From Pseudomonadota bacterium (lineage in GTDB: Bacteria; Pseudomonadota; Gammaproteobacteria; Steroidobacterales; Steroidobacteraceae): a DNA stretch of 6,936 nucleotides. A model generated the notes under the pieces. That model had not been told where the DNA came from, made no database searches, and was given only the letters and a program-made list of their open reading frames with translations. The first letter of the stretch is position 1; each line of letters begins with the position of its first letter. The stretch spans positions 1-6,936 of the forward strand of contig QGUX01000195.1 of NCBI GenBank assembly GCA_003242275.1, read 5' to 3'. Shown here one piece after another: positions 1 to 5,288 of the stretch. The translations under genes and the position numbers were made by a program.

Positions 1-26
1 TTTTTGGTGGAGCGTTTGACGTGTTT

Positions 27-32
27 AAAGGA
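27..32 (+). promoter_or_regulatory. Ribosome binding site of the YeiH-family gene
   Basis: AAAGGA lies 8 nt before the GTG at 41 and 11 nt before the GTG at 44, so it favours the first of these two non-ATG starts. The 40 bases before the start hold no other gene. A TTGACG at 15-20 resembles a -35 box, but no -10 box follows at the right distance. Confidence 0.55.
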
Positions 33-40
33 CGGCTGCT

Positions 41-1159
41 GTGGTGAGCGCGGACGACTCCTTCGCGCGCGGCGACACCGACGCGCTGGCCGACCGCAGC
101 GCCACCTCCCTGCCCTGGGTGATCGCGGGATTGCTCGTCGTGGTCGCACTCGGCGCGCTGACGCGCCTGCTGGAGAAGAACATGCCACGCTGGCTGCCCT
201 GGGATTGGGTGCAGTCCGTGGAGTATCCCGTCTACGCCATCGCGCTCGGCCTCGCCGGCAGCGCCGTGATCGGCCTGCTGGGCATCCGCGAGCGACTCGC
301 GCCGGCCTTCCGCACCGAGTTCTTCATCAAGACCGGCCTGGTGCTGCTCGGCGCATCGGTGCACCTGCACGTGATCGCGCGCGCCGGCGCCCGCGGCGCC
401 GTGCAGGCGCTCCTGCTGGTCACCGCAGTGTTCTTCTTCACGTGGTGGCTGGGCGGCAGGCTGCGCGTGGGCGAGCGGCTGCGCGCCCTGCTGGCCTCGT
501 CCGTGGCCGTGTGCGGCGTCAGCGCGGCCATCGCCGCGGCCGGCGCGGTACGCGCCAGCAAGGAGCAGATCGCCTACACCGCCACGCTGGTGATCCTGTT
601 CGCCCTGCCCTCGATCTTCCTGCTGCCGTGGATGGCCGAGGCGCTCGAGCTCTCCGCCGCCGTGGCCGGCGCGTGGATCGGCGGCAACATCGACACCACC
701 GCCGCGGTGGCCGCGGCCGGCGCGCTGGTCGGCGAGGAGGCGCTGCAGATCGCCGCCATCGTCAAGTCGGCGCAGAACGTGATGATGGGCGTGGTCGCGG
801 TGGCCCTCACGCTGTACTTCGCGCTGCACGTGGAGAAAAAGGGCCGCGAGGCCGCGCGCGGGGCGGGCCGCGCGCTGTGGGACCGCTTCCCGAAGTTCGT
901 GCTCGGCTTCATCGCCGCCTCGGCCATCGCATCGTGGTACCTCGGCACCGGCGGCGCCAGCGCGAACATCTCGGCGGTGAACACCATCCGCGCCTACTTC
1001 CTGATCCTGGCCTTCGTCAGCATCGGGCTGGAGTTCCGGGTGCAGAGCCTGCTGGCCGAGGGCTGGCGCCCGGTGGTGGTGTTCGGCTCGGCCACGGTGT
1101 TCAACCTCGCCGTGGCGCTGGTGATCGCGTCGCTGCTGTTCGCGGGATTCGGGAGCTGA
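41..1159 (+). CDS. YeiH-family (UPF0324/Cons_hypoth698) multi-pass inner-membrane protein, putative anion exporter
   Basis: This 372-residue protein is almost wholly hydrophobic after a polar N-terminus of about 22 residues, with roughly ten predicted membrane spans (for example 24-44, 63-82, 121-138, 150-170, 180-197 and 345-368). Family-type motifs are visible: CGVSA at 158-162, GAWIGGNIDTT at 210-220, KSAQN at 242-246, FPKFVLGF at 283-290 and FVSIGLEFR at 325-333. These match the YeiH family, often annotated as putative sulfate exporters, but the substrate is not established and I infer none. The GTG at 41 is chosen because AAAGGA at 27-32 sits 8 nt upstream; a second GTG at 44 is the alternative. 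No LysR-type regulator, the common partner of yeiH, is visible in the window. The gene ends just before a strong hairpin and converges on a tRNA gene. The family call is secure and the transport role is uncertain. Confidence 0.9.
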   Translation: MVSADDSFARGDTDALADRSATSLPWVIAGLLVVVALGALTRLLEKNMPRWLPWDWVQSVEYPVYAIALGLAGSAVIGLLGIRERLAPAFRTEFFIKTGLVLLGASVHLHVIARAGARGAVQALLLVTAVFFFTWWLGGRLRVGERLRALLASSVAVCGVSAAIAAAGAVRASKEQIAYTATLVILFALPSIFLLPWMAEALELSAAVAGAWIGGNIDTTAAVAAAGALVGEEALQIAAIVKSAQNVMMGVVAVALTLYFALHVEKKGREAARGAGRALWDRFPKFVLGFIAASAIASWYLGTGGASANISAVNTIRAYFLILAFVSIGLEFRVQSLLAEGWRPVVVFGSATVFNLAVALVIASLLFAGFGS

Positions 1160-1164
1160 ACGGG

Positions 1165-1194
1165 GATGGGCCGCGGCTCACACCGCGGCCCATC
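1165..1194. terminator. Strong hairpin between convergent genes, probable bidirectional terminator
   Basis: A perfect 12-bp inverted repeat (GATGGGCCGCGG at 1165-1176 and its complement at 1183-1194) encloses the 6-nt loop CTCACA. It starts 6 nt after the stop codon of the YeiH-family gene and ends 20 nt before the 3' end of the oppositely oriented tRNA-Ser. On the + strand it is followed by TTCAATTC, a weak T-rich tail. The minus-strand exit has no T tract, so termination in that direction is less certain. Confidence 0.72.
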
Positions 1195-1214
1195 TTCAAT
1201 TCACACTTCGAAGC

Positions 1215-1305
1215 TGGCGGAGAGAGTGGGATTCGAACCCACGAATACCTTTGGGGTATTACTGGAATTCCAGTCCAGCGCCTTCGACCACTCGGCCATC
1301 TCTCC
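1215..1305 (-). tRNA. tRNA-Ser (anticodon GGA), CCA encoded
   Basis: Read on the minus strand, the gene folds as a class II tRNA. The acceptor arm pairs GGAGAGA (1305-1299) with TCTCTCC (1225-1219), followed by discriminator G at 1218 and an encoded CCA at 1217-1215. The D arm begins TGGCCGAG. The anticodon stem CTGGA/TCCAG holds the 7-nt loop CTGGAAT, giving anticodon GGA, which reads UCC and UCU. The long variable arm pairs ATACC with GGTAT, as expected for serine tRNAs. The T arm is GTGGG-TTCGAAT-CCCAC. The length is 91 nt including CCA. It lies on the same strand as dapA and the lipoprotein gene, about 80 nt beyond the lipoprotein stop codon, and has its own candidate -10 box. Confidence 0.98.
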
Positions 1306-1321
1306 GGTCCGGTGCCTCGAT

Positions 1322-1345
1322 GACGTCCCGGGAAGACGGGACGTC
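1322..1345 (-). other. Perfect hairpin in the tRNA-Ser 5' leader
   Basis: A 9-bp inverted repeat (GACGTCCCG at 1322-1330 and its complement at 1337-1345) has a 6-nt loop. It sits between the candidate tRNA promoter and the mature 5' end of the tRNA, and also downstream of the dapA-lipoprotein genes read in the same direction. No T tract follows on the minus strand, so it is not a classic intrinsic terminator. It could end or stabilise the upstream mRNA, or mark a processing site. The structure is certain as a repeat; its role is inference. Confidence 0.5.
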
Positions 1346-1367
1346 CGGCCCTCAAGGCAGGGCGGGC

Positions 1368-1373
1368 ATTCTA
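1368..1373 (-). promoter_or_regulatory. Candidate -10 box of the tRNA-Ser promoter
   Basis: On the minus strand, TAGAAT (5 of 6 to the sigma70 consensus TATAAT) is followed by the GC-rich stretch GCCCGCCC, a discriminator type typical of stringently controlled stable-RNA promoters. Transcription would start near 1361, giving a leader of about 55 nt before the tRNA. No good -35 box is found 16-18 nt upstream, where the sequence is the GC-rich end of the lipoprotein gene. This is a moderate-confidence call. Confidence 0.5.
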
Positions 1374-1387
1374 CTCCACGCGACCCA

Positions 1388-1795
1388 TCAGCGCGGCCGC
1401 CGCGGCGGGCGCCGCCTGGTCGGCTCGCCCTGCTGCCCGCCTCCCTCCTGTCCGGCCTGCGGCGCACGGCCGCCGCGGCGCGGCGCGGCGCGCGCCGGGC
1501 GCTCGGGCAGCACCAGATCGGACGGCGGCGGCGGCGGCTCGGTGAGCGCCGGCGGAGCCTCCAGGCAGGGGCCGTCCGGATCCAGCGGAACCTCGGGCTG
1601 GTCCAGTTCGGGAATCTTCAGCGCGCCGCTGGTGTCCGGGCCGTCGAGGCCGGTCGGCACGCGCAGCGGCGGCAGGTCCTCGGCCGCCTGGTAGGGCTGC
1701 GGATTGCGGCAGCTCGTGCCGGTGAGCACGCGGCAACCGGTCGCGGCCAGCAGGGCAAGACTTGCGGTCATCAACAGCAGCGGGCGCAGGTTCAT
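1388..1795 (-). CDS. Small proline-rich lipoprotein, resembles the N-terminal segment of BamC
   Basis: The ATG at 1795 gives 135 residues and follows AAAGGA at 1801-1806, a site that overlaps the dapA stop codon. Residues 1-20 are a signal peptide (basic N-terminus, hydrophobic core) ending in ATG|C, so Cys21 is the likely lipidated residue; the -3 Ala makes the lipobox imperfect. Two more cysteines are at 29 and 77. Residues 35-64 (Y, AxxLPPLRVPTGLD, TSGALKIPEL) resemble the unstructured N-terminal segment with which E. coli BamC binds BamD, and bamC follows dapA in E. coli. BamC's two folded domains are absent. Residues 85-91 are proline-rich and residues 99-135 are Arg/Gly/Pro-rich, which is odd and may reflect a frameshift. 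The lipoprotein call is good; the BamC link is inference. Confidence 0.72.
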   Translation of the reverse strand: MNLRPLLLMTASLALLAATGCRVLTGTSCRNPQPYQAAEDLPPLRVPTGLDGPDTSGALKIPELDQPEVPLDPDGPCLEAPPALTEPPPPPSDLVLPERPARAAPRRGGRAPQAGQEGGGQQGEPTRRRPPRRPR

Positions 1796-1800
1796 GCTCG

Positions 1801-1806
1801 TCCTTT
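1801..1806 (-). promoter_or_regulatory. Ribosome binding site of the lipoprotein gene, overlapping the dapA stop
   Basis: The minus-strand string TGAAAGGACGAGCATG holds, in order, the dapA stop codon, the AAAGGA site and the lipoprotein ATG. This fixes the start at 1795 rather than the longer in-frame start at 1855, which would lie inside dapA and bury the signal peptide. It also suggests that the two genes are co-transcribed and translationally coupled. Confidence 0.75.
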
Positions 1807-2708
1807 CAGGCGGCGGCGGCCAGTGGCGCGCCGGCATGGACCAGCGCGGCTTCAACCACGGAGTAGAACCGCTGCGACAGTGGCGTGAGCGGCAGGCGCA
1901 GGTGGCCGCGCATCATGCCCATGCGCTCCAGCGCCCACTTGACCGGGATGGGATTGGTCTCGACGAAGAGCTTCTCGTGCAGCGGCGCAAGCCGCGCATC
2001 GAGCTCGGCGGCACGCGCGGCATCGCCGGCCAGCGCGGCGGCGATCATCTGGCTCATCAGCGCCGGCGCCACGTTGGCCGTCACCGAGATCACCCCCTGC
2101 GCGCCATGGGCCACGGCCTCGCGCGCCGAGGCGTCATCGCCCGACAGCACCACGAATTCCGGCGGGCACAGCTCGCGCAGCGCGCGGATGCGCGCCATGT
2201 CCGGCACGGCCTCCTTGATGGCCGCGATGTTGGGCAGCCTCGCCAGCCGCGCCACCGTTTCCGGCAGCATGTCCACCGCCGTGCGTGAGGGGACGTTGTA
2301 GAGGATCAGGGGTACGGCGGCGGCGGCGGCCGCGGCCTCGTAGTGCCGGTACAGCCCCTCCTGCGTGGGCTTGTTGTAGGCCGGCGTGGCCAGCAGCAGT
2401 CCATCCACGTCCTCGGCCGAGAAGGTGCGCACGCGCTCCACCGTGGAGGCGGTGTCGTTGCTGCCGCAGCCCACGATCAGCAGCATGCGCCGGCCGACCT
2501 GCGCGCGCGCGCGCCGGGTCAGCTCCAGCAGTTCCGTGGCCGTCACCGTGGGCGACTCGCCCGTGGTGCCGCCCACCACCACCCCCCGGGTGCCGTTGCT
2601 GGCGTGCCACTCGAGCAGTCGCGACCAGGCAGCCCAGTCGATCTCGCCGTCGTCGCGCATGGGCGTGACGATGGCGACGTGCGTTCCGGCCAGGGCTGGG
2701 GACGGCAT
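1806..2708 (-). CDS. dapA: 4-hydroxy-tetrahydrodipicolinate synthase (DapA)
   Basis: DapA condenses pyruvate with aspartate-semialdehyde in the cytoplasm, the first committed step to diaminopimelate and lysine. The 300 residues form one TIM-barrel protein of normal length. The pyruvate-binding motif GGTTGES is at 46-52. Tyr111 (AYNKPTQEGLY), Tyr137 and Arg142 (YNVPSRT) and the Schiff-base Lys165 (IKEAVPD) correspond to Tyr107, Tyr133, Arg138 and Lys161 of the E. coli enzyme, with a constant offset of 4, so the active site is complete. A run of seven alanines at 125-131 is encoded by a GCC-rich tract. The ATG at 2708 is the natural start; GAAGGA lies about 13 nt upstream, rather far. The gene is divergent from gcvR and is followed 10 nt on by a lipoprotein gene, as dapA is followed by bamC in E. 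coli. Confidence 0.97.
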   Translation of the reverse strand: MPSPALAGTHVAIVTPMRDDGEIDWAAWSRLLEWHASNGTRGVVVGGTTGESPTVTATELLELTRRARAQVGRRMLLIVGCGSNDTASTVERVRTFSAEDVDGLLLATPAYNKPTQEGLYRHYEAAAAAAAVPLILYNVPSRTAVDMLPETVARLARLPNIAAIKEAVPDMARIRALRELCPPEFVVLSGDDASAREAVAHGAQGVISVTANVAPALMSQMIAAALAGDAARAAELDARLAPLHEKLFVETNPIPVKWALERMGMMRGHLRLPLTPLSQRFYSVVEAALVHAGAPLAAAA

Positions 2709-2753
2709 GGCGAGGGGAAGGTCCTTCAGGAAATCTCTGCTGTCGGGCGCGGC

Positions 2754-2783
2754 ATGTTACGGGTGGCGTGCTATCCCCGGCAA
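2754..2783 (-). promoter_or_regulatory. Candidate sigma70 promoter for dapA
   Basis: On the minus strand, TTGCCG (2783-2778, 4 of 6 to TTGACA) and TAACAT (2759-2754, 4 of 6 to TATAAT) are separated by 18 nt. Transcription would start near 2747, leaving a leader of about 40 nt before the dapA ATG. That is too short for a lysine riboswitch. It is a candidate found by eye and lies within the 118-nt divergent spacer. Confidence 0.45.
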
Positions 2784-2790
2784 GCATGGC

Positions 2791-2796
2791 TAAACT
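2791..2796 (+). promoter_or_regulatory. Candidate -10 box for the gcvR-bcp-phoH operon
   Basis: TAAACT (4 of 6 to TATAAT) sits 30 nt before the gcvR ATG, giving a start near 2803 and a leader of about 24 nt. No recognisable -35 box lies 16-18 nt upstream. That region overlaps the candidate dapA promoter on the other strand, so the two promoters may share protein-binding space. Confidence 0.4.
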
Positions 2797-2826
2797 GGGG
2801 TCCGCACCATTCCGATCCCGCAGAGC

Positions 2827-3357
2827 ATGAAGCAGTTCCTGGCCGTCTCGGCCATCGGCAAAGACCGTCCCGGACTCGCCCACGACCTCGTCCGCACCAT
2901 CGCCGACTGCGGCGCGAGCATCAACGACAGCCGGATGCTCCCCCTGGGCGGGGAGTTCGCCATGCAGCTGCTGGTGTCAGGCAACTGGCACGCCATCGCC
3001 CGGGTCGAGTCCGAGCTCACCCGCCTGGCCGAGGCCGCCGGGCTGGCGCTGAACCTGCGCCGCACCGAGCCCCGGCCGCTGCGCGAGGACCACATCCCCT
3101 ACTCCATCGACGTGATCGGCCCGGACCACCCCGGCATCGTGGCCGGCCTGGCCGGCTTCCTGACCGCGCGCAACATCGAGATCGCCGAGGTGATGACACG
3201 CGCCTACGCGGCCTCGCAGACCGGCGCGGCCATGTTCGCGGTGCAGATGATGATCAATGTGCCCGCGCGCGTGCCCATCGCGCACCTGCGCGAGGACTTC
3301 ATGGAATACTGCGACTCGCAGAACCTCGACGCCATCCTGGAACCGGTGAAGAACTGA
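2827..3357 (+). CDS. gcvR: GcvR-like glycine cleavage system transcriptional repressor, double ACT domain
   Basis: The 176 residues contain two tandem ACT domains and no DNA-binding domain. The first (about 3-78) carries GKDRPGLAHD at 11-20 and the second (about 92-170) GPDHPGIVAGL at 98-108, the loops that bind small ligands in ACT proteins. In E. coli, GcvR acts through the regulator GcvA: it blocks activation of the glycine cleavage operon when glycine is low and is released by glycine. E. coli GcvR is of similar length (about 190 residues). No glycine cleavage genes or gcvA are in this window, so the function rests on family and on the classic position between dapA and bcp. The ATG at 2827 has only a weak upstream site (GCAGAG). 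Its stop codon shares one base with the bcp start. Confidence 0.88.
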   Translation: MKQFLAVSAIGKDRPGLAHDLVRTIADCGASINDSRMLPLGGEFAMQLLVSGNWHAIARVESELTRLAEAAGLALNLRRTEPRPLREDHIPYSIDVIGPDHPGIVAGLAGFLTARNIEIAEVMTRAYAASQTGAAMFAVQMMINVPARVPIAHLREDFMEYCDSQNLDAILEPVKN

Positions 3358-3827
3358 TGCCCGCCCCGAAGATCGGCAGCAAGGTGAAGGATTTCAGGGC
3401 CGCCAGCACCTCCGGCGGGGAATTCCGCCTTTCGGACGCCGCCGGCAGGGCCGTGGTGCTCTACTTCTACCCGAAGGACATGACCTCGGGCTGCACGGTG
3501 GAGGCAGGCGACTTCCGCGACCTGCACGCCCGCTTCGTGCGCGCCGGCGCCATGGTGCTCGGGGTCTCGCGCGACAGCCTGGCCTCGCACCAGAAGTTCC
3601 GCGAGAAGGAAAAGCTGCCCTTCCACCTGCTCAGCGACCCTGAAGAGAAGCTGTGCAGGCAGTTCGACGTGATCCGCGAGAAGAGCCTGTACGGCCGCAA
3701 GTACATGGGAATCGACCGCAGCACGTTCCTGATCGATGCCCGGGGGATACTGCGCCGCGAGTGGCGCAACGTGAAGGTGGCCGGCCATGCCCAGGAAGTC
3801 CTCGACGCCCTCCGCGAACTCGACTGA
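3357..3827 (+). CDS. bcp: Bcp/PrxQ-type thioredoxin-dependent peroxiredoxin
   Basis: Peroxiredoxins of this family reduce hydrogen peroxide and organic hydroperoxides in the cytoplasm. The 156 residues are the usual length. The peroxidatic cysteine is Cys46 in the motif YPKDMTSGCT (38-47); the usual Pro before GC is Ser44. E. coli Bcp has its resolving cysteine five residues on, but here that place is Gly51. The alternative helix position used by some PrxQ proteins (around 81-83, KFREK) also lacks Cys. The only other cysteine is Cys100 (EKLCRQF), a position where E. coli Bcp also has a cysteine that, as I recall, is not needed. A 1-Cys mechanism or an unusual partner is therefore possible. 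The start overlaps the gcvR stop as TGATG (shared A at 3357), and the gene overlaps the next one by 41 nt. Confidence 0.93.
   Translation: MPAPKIGSKVKDFRAASTSGGEFRLSDAAGRAVVLYFYPKDMTSGCTVEAGDFRDLHARFVRAGAMVLGVSRDSLASHQKFREKEKLPFHLLSDPEEKLCRQFDVIREKSLYGRKYMGIDRSTFLIDARGILRREWRNVKVAGHAQEVLDALRELD
3775..3780 (+). promoter_or_regulatory. Ribosome binding site of the PIN-PhoH gene, inside bcp
   Basis: AGGTGG lies 6 nt before the ATG at 3787 and within the last fifty-odd bases of bcp. It supports the start that produces the 41-nt overlap between the two genes. Confidence 0.6.
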
Positions 3828-5232
3828 CGCGCCCGGGCGGCGCGTCTACGTGCTCGACACCAACGTGTTGATGCACGACCCGGCGGCCATCTTCCGCTTC
3901 GAGGAGCATGACGTCTTCCTGCCCATGGTGGTGCTCGAGGAACTCGACCACCACAAGAAGGGCCTGTCCGAGCCGGCGCGCAACGTGCGCCAGGTGTCGC
4001 GCTTCCTCGACGAGATCATGCGCGGGGCCGACAAGGCCGACATCGACCGCGGCCTGCCCATCCCTTCGGCGCTGGTGAACGAGGCCGATGCGCGCGCGAG
4101 GCCGTCGGGGCGCATCTTCTTCCAGACGCGCGACCTGAAGAGCACGTTGCCGGCCGAGCTGCCCGGCACTGCCGCCGACAACGCCATCCTGGCGCAGACG
4201 CTGGCATTGCAGGTGGAGCTGCCCCGGGCGCGCGTGACGCTGGTGTCCAAGGACATCAACCTGCGCATCAAGGCCGCCATCCTCGGCATCCACGCCGAGG
4301 ACTACTACAGCGACCGCACCATCGACGACGCCGACCTGCTCGACTCGGGCACGCGCGCGCTGGCCGAGGACTTCTGGGCCCGCCACGGCGAGAACATCCG
4401 CTCCTGGAAGGAAGGCGGCCGCACGCACTACGAGATCACCGGGCCGGCCGTGTCCGGCTGGCGGGTGAACGAATTCGTCTACGAGGACTCCGGATCCGGC
4501 ATCGAGGCCATCGTCCGCAGCATCGACGGCGACACGGCGCGGCTGGAGCTGCTCGACGACCACCGCAATGCGCGCCATGCCGTCTGGGGCATCACCGCGC
4601 GCAACCGCGAGCAGAACTTCGCGCTGAACCTGCTGATGGACCCGGAGATCGACCTGGTCACCATCCTGGGGCCCGCCGGCACCGGCAAGACGCTGCTGAC
4701 CCTGGCCGCGGGCCTGGCGCAGACGCTGGACACCAGCCAGTTCGCCGAGATCATCATGACGCGCGTGACCATCCCGCTGGGCGAGGACATCGGCTTCCTG
4801 CCGGGCACCGAGGAGGAGAAGATGGAGCCGTGGATGGGCGCGCTGATGGACAACCTCGAGGTGCTCACGCAGAGCGCCGAGGGCGGCAACTGGGGCCGCG
4901 CCGCCACCAACGACCTGCTCAGGAACCGCATCAAGATCCGCTCGCTGAACTTCATGCGCGGGCGCACCTTCATGAACCGCTTCGTGATCATCGACGAGTC
5001 GCAGAACCTCACGCCCAAGCAGATGAAGGCGCTGCTGACCCGCGCCGGTCCCGGCACCAAGATGGTGTGCCTGGGCAACATCGCCCAGATCGACACCCCC
5101 TACCTCACCGAGACCACCTCGGGACTCACGTACGTGATCAACCGCTTCCGCGGCTGGCCCCACGCCGGCCACGTGACGCTGCGGCGCGGCGAGCGCTCCC
5201 GCCTGGCCGACCAGGCCTCGGCCATCCTCTGA
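3787..5232 (+). CDS. PIN domain-PhoH ATPase fusion (PhoH2/YlaK type)
   Basis: The 481 residues hold an N-terminal PIN nuclease domain (about 19-165) and a C-terminal PhoH-type P-loop ATPase (about 275-480). The PIN acidic set appears complete: Asp24 (VLDTNVLMHDP), Glu51/Glu52 (VVLEELD), Asp131 (DNAIL) and Asp156 (SKDINLR). Walker A is GPAGTGKT at 295-302 and Walker B is FVIIDESQN at 399-407. Proteins of this architecture, such as mycobacterial PhoH2, are RNA helicase/ribonucleases; the name PhoH comes from phosphate-starvation genes and says little about the role here. The ATG at 3787 lies inside bcp (41-nt overlap) but has a good AGGTGG site 6 nt upstream. No later ATG or GTG would keep the PIN domain, since the next GTG, at 3850, removes its start. 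Translation is probably coupled to bcp. Confidence 0.92.
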   Translation: MPRKSSTPSANSTDAPGRRVYVLDTNVLMHDPAAIFRFEEHDVFLPMVVLEELDHHKKGLSEPARNVRQVSRFLDEIMRGADKADIDRGLPIPSALVNEADARARPSGRIFFQTRDLKSTLPAELPGTAADNAILAQTLALQVELPRARVTLVSKDINLRIKAAILGIHAEDYYSDRTIDDADLLDSGTRALAEDFWARHGENIRSWKEGGRTHYEITGPAVSGWRVNEFVYEDSGSGIEAIVRSIDGDTARLELLDDHRNARHAVWGITARNREQNFALNLLMDPEIDLVTILGPAGTGKTLLTLAAGLAQTLDTSQFAEIIMTRVTIPLGEDIGFLPGTEEEKMEPWMGALMDNLEVLTQSAEGGNWGRAATNDLLRNRIKIRSLNFMRGRTFMNRFVIIDESQNLTPKQMKALLTRAGPGTKMVCLGNIAQIDTPYLTETTSGLTYVINRFRGWPHAGHVTLRRGERSRLADQASAIL

Positions 5233-5288
5233 CCGCCCGTCGAAAAATTAATGGCCCCGGACCGCCGCGGCTGTGGTGATATGAGGGA

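Noticed and set aside
1215..1305. tRNA-Ser as an attachment site for an integrated element
   Set aside because: Both flanks hold ordinary chromosomal genes, no integrase is present, and I found no duplicated tRNA 3' end in the window.
4..1323. Plus-strand 439-codon frame overlapping the YeiH-family gene
   Set aside because: It is almost entirely Arg/Ala/Gly/His and is out of frame with a clear multi-span membrane protein with family motifs. It also runs into the tRNA.
1166..1888. Plus-strand open frame across the tRNA, reading ...AERVGFEPT...
   Set aside because: The motif is the antisense translation of a class II serine tRNA, a well-known source of false gene calls. The rest of the frame is Arg-rich noise opposite the lipoprotein gene.
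2709..2826. Lysine riboswitch upstream of dapA
   Set aside because: The whole spacer is 118 nt and the predicted leader about 40 nt, too short for the roughly 170-nt lysine aptamer, and no matching stems were seen.
2134..2883. Minus-strand frame overlapping dapA and the divergent spacer
   Set aside because: It is out of frame with an intact DapA that has all catalytic residues; its sequence is low-complexity Arg/Gly/His.
3631..5172. Minus-strand open frame of 513 codons opposite bcp and the PIN-PhoH gene
   Set aside because: It is a shadow of high third-position GC. The opposite strand carries complete PIN and Walker motifs, and this frame has no coherent motif.
3787..5232. PIN-PhoH as one half of a toxin-antitoxin or defence system
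   Set aside because: No small antitoxin-like gene precedes it and its neighbours are housekeeping genes. The architecture alone does not support a defence role.
5233..5288. Terminator between the PIN-PhoH and M48 genes
   Set aside because: The 56-nt gap has an A/T-rich patch (5242-5252) and a short GCCGCGGC palindrome, but no stem of useful length followed by a T tract.
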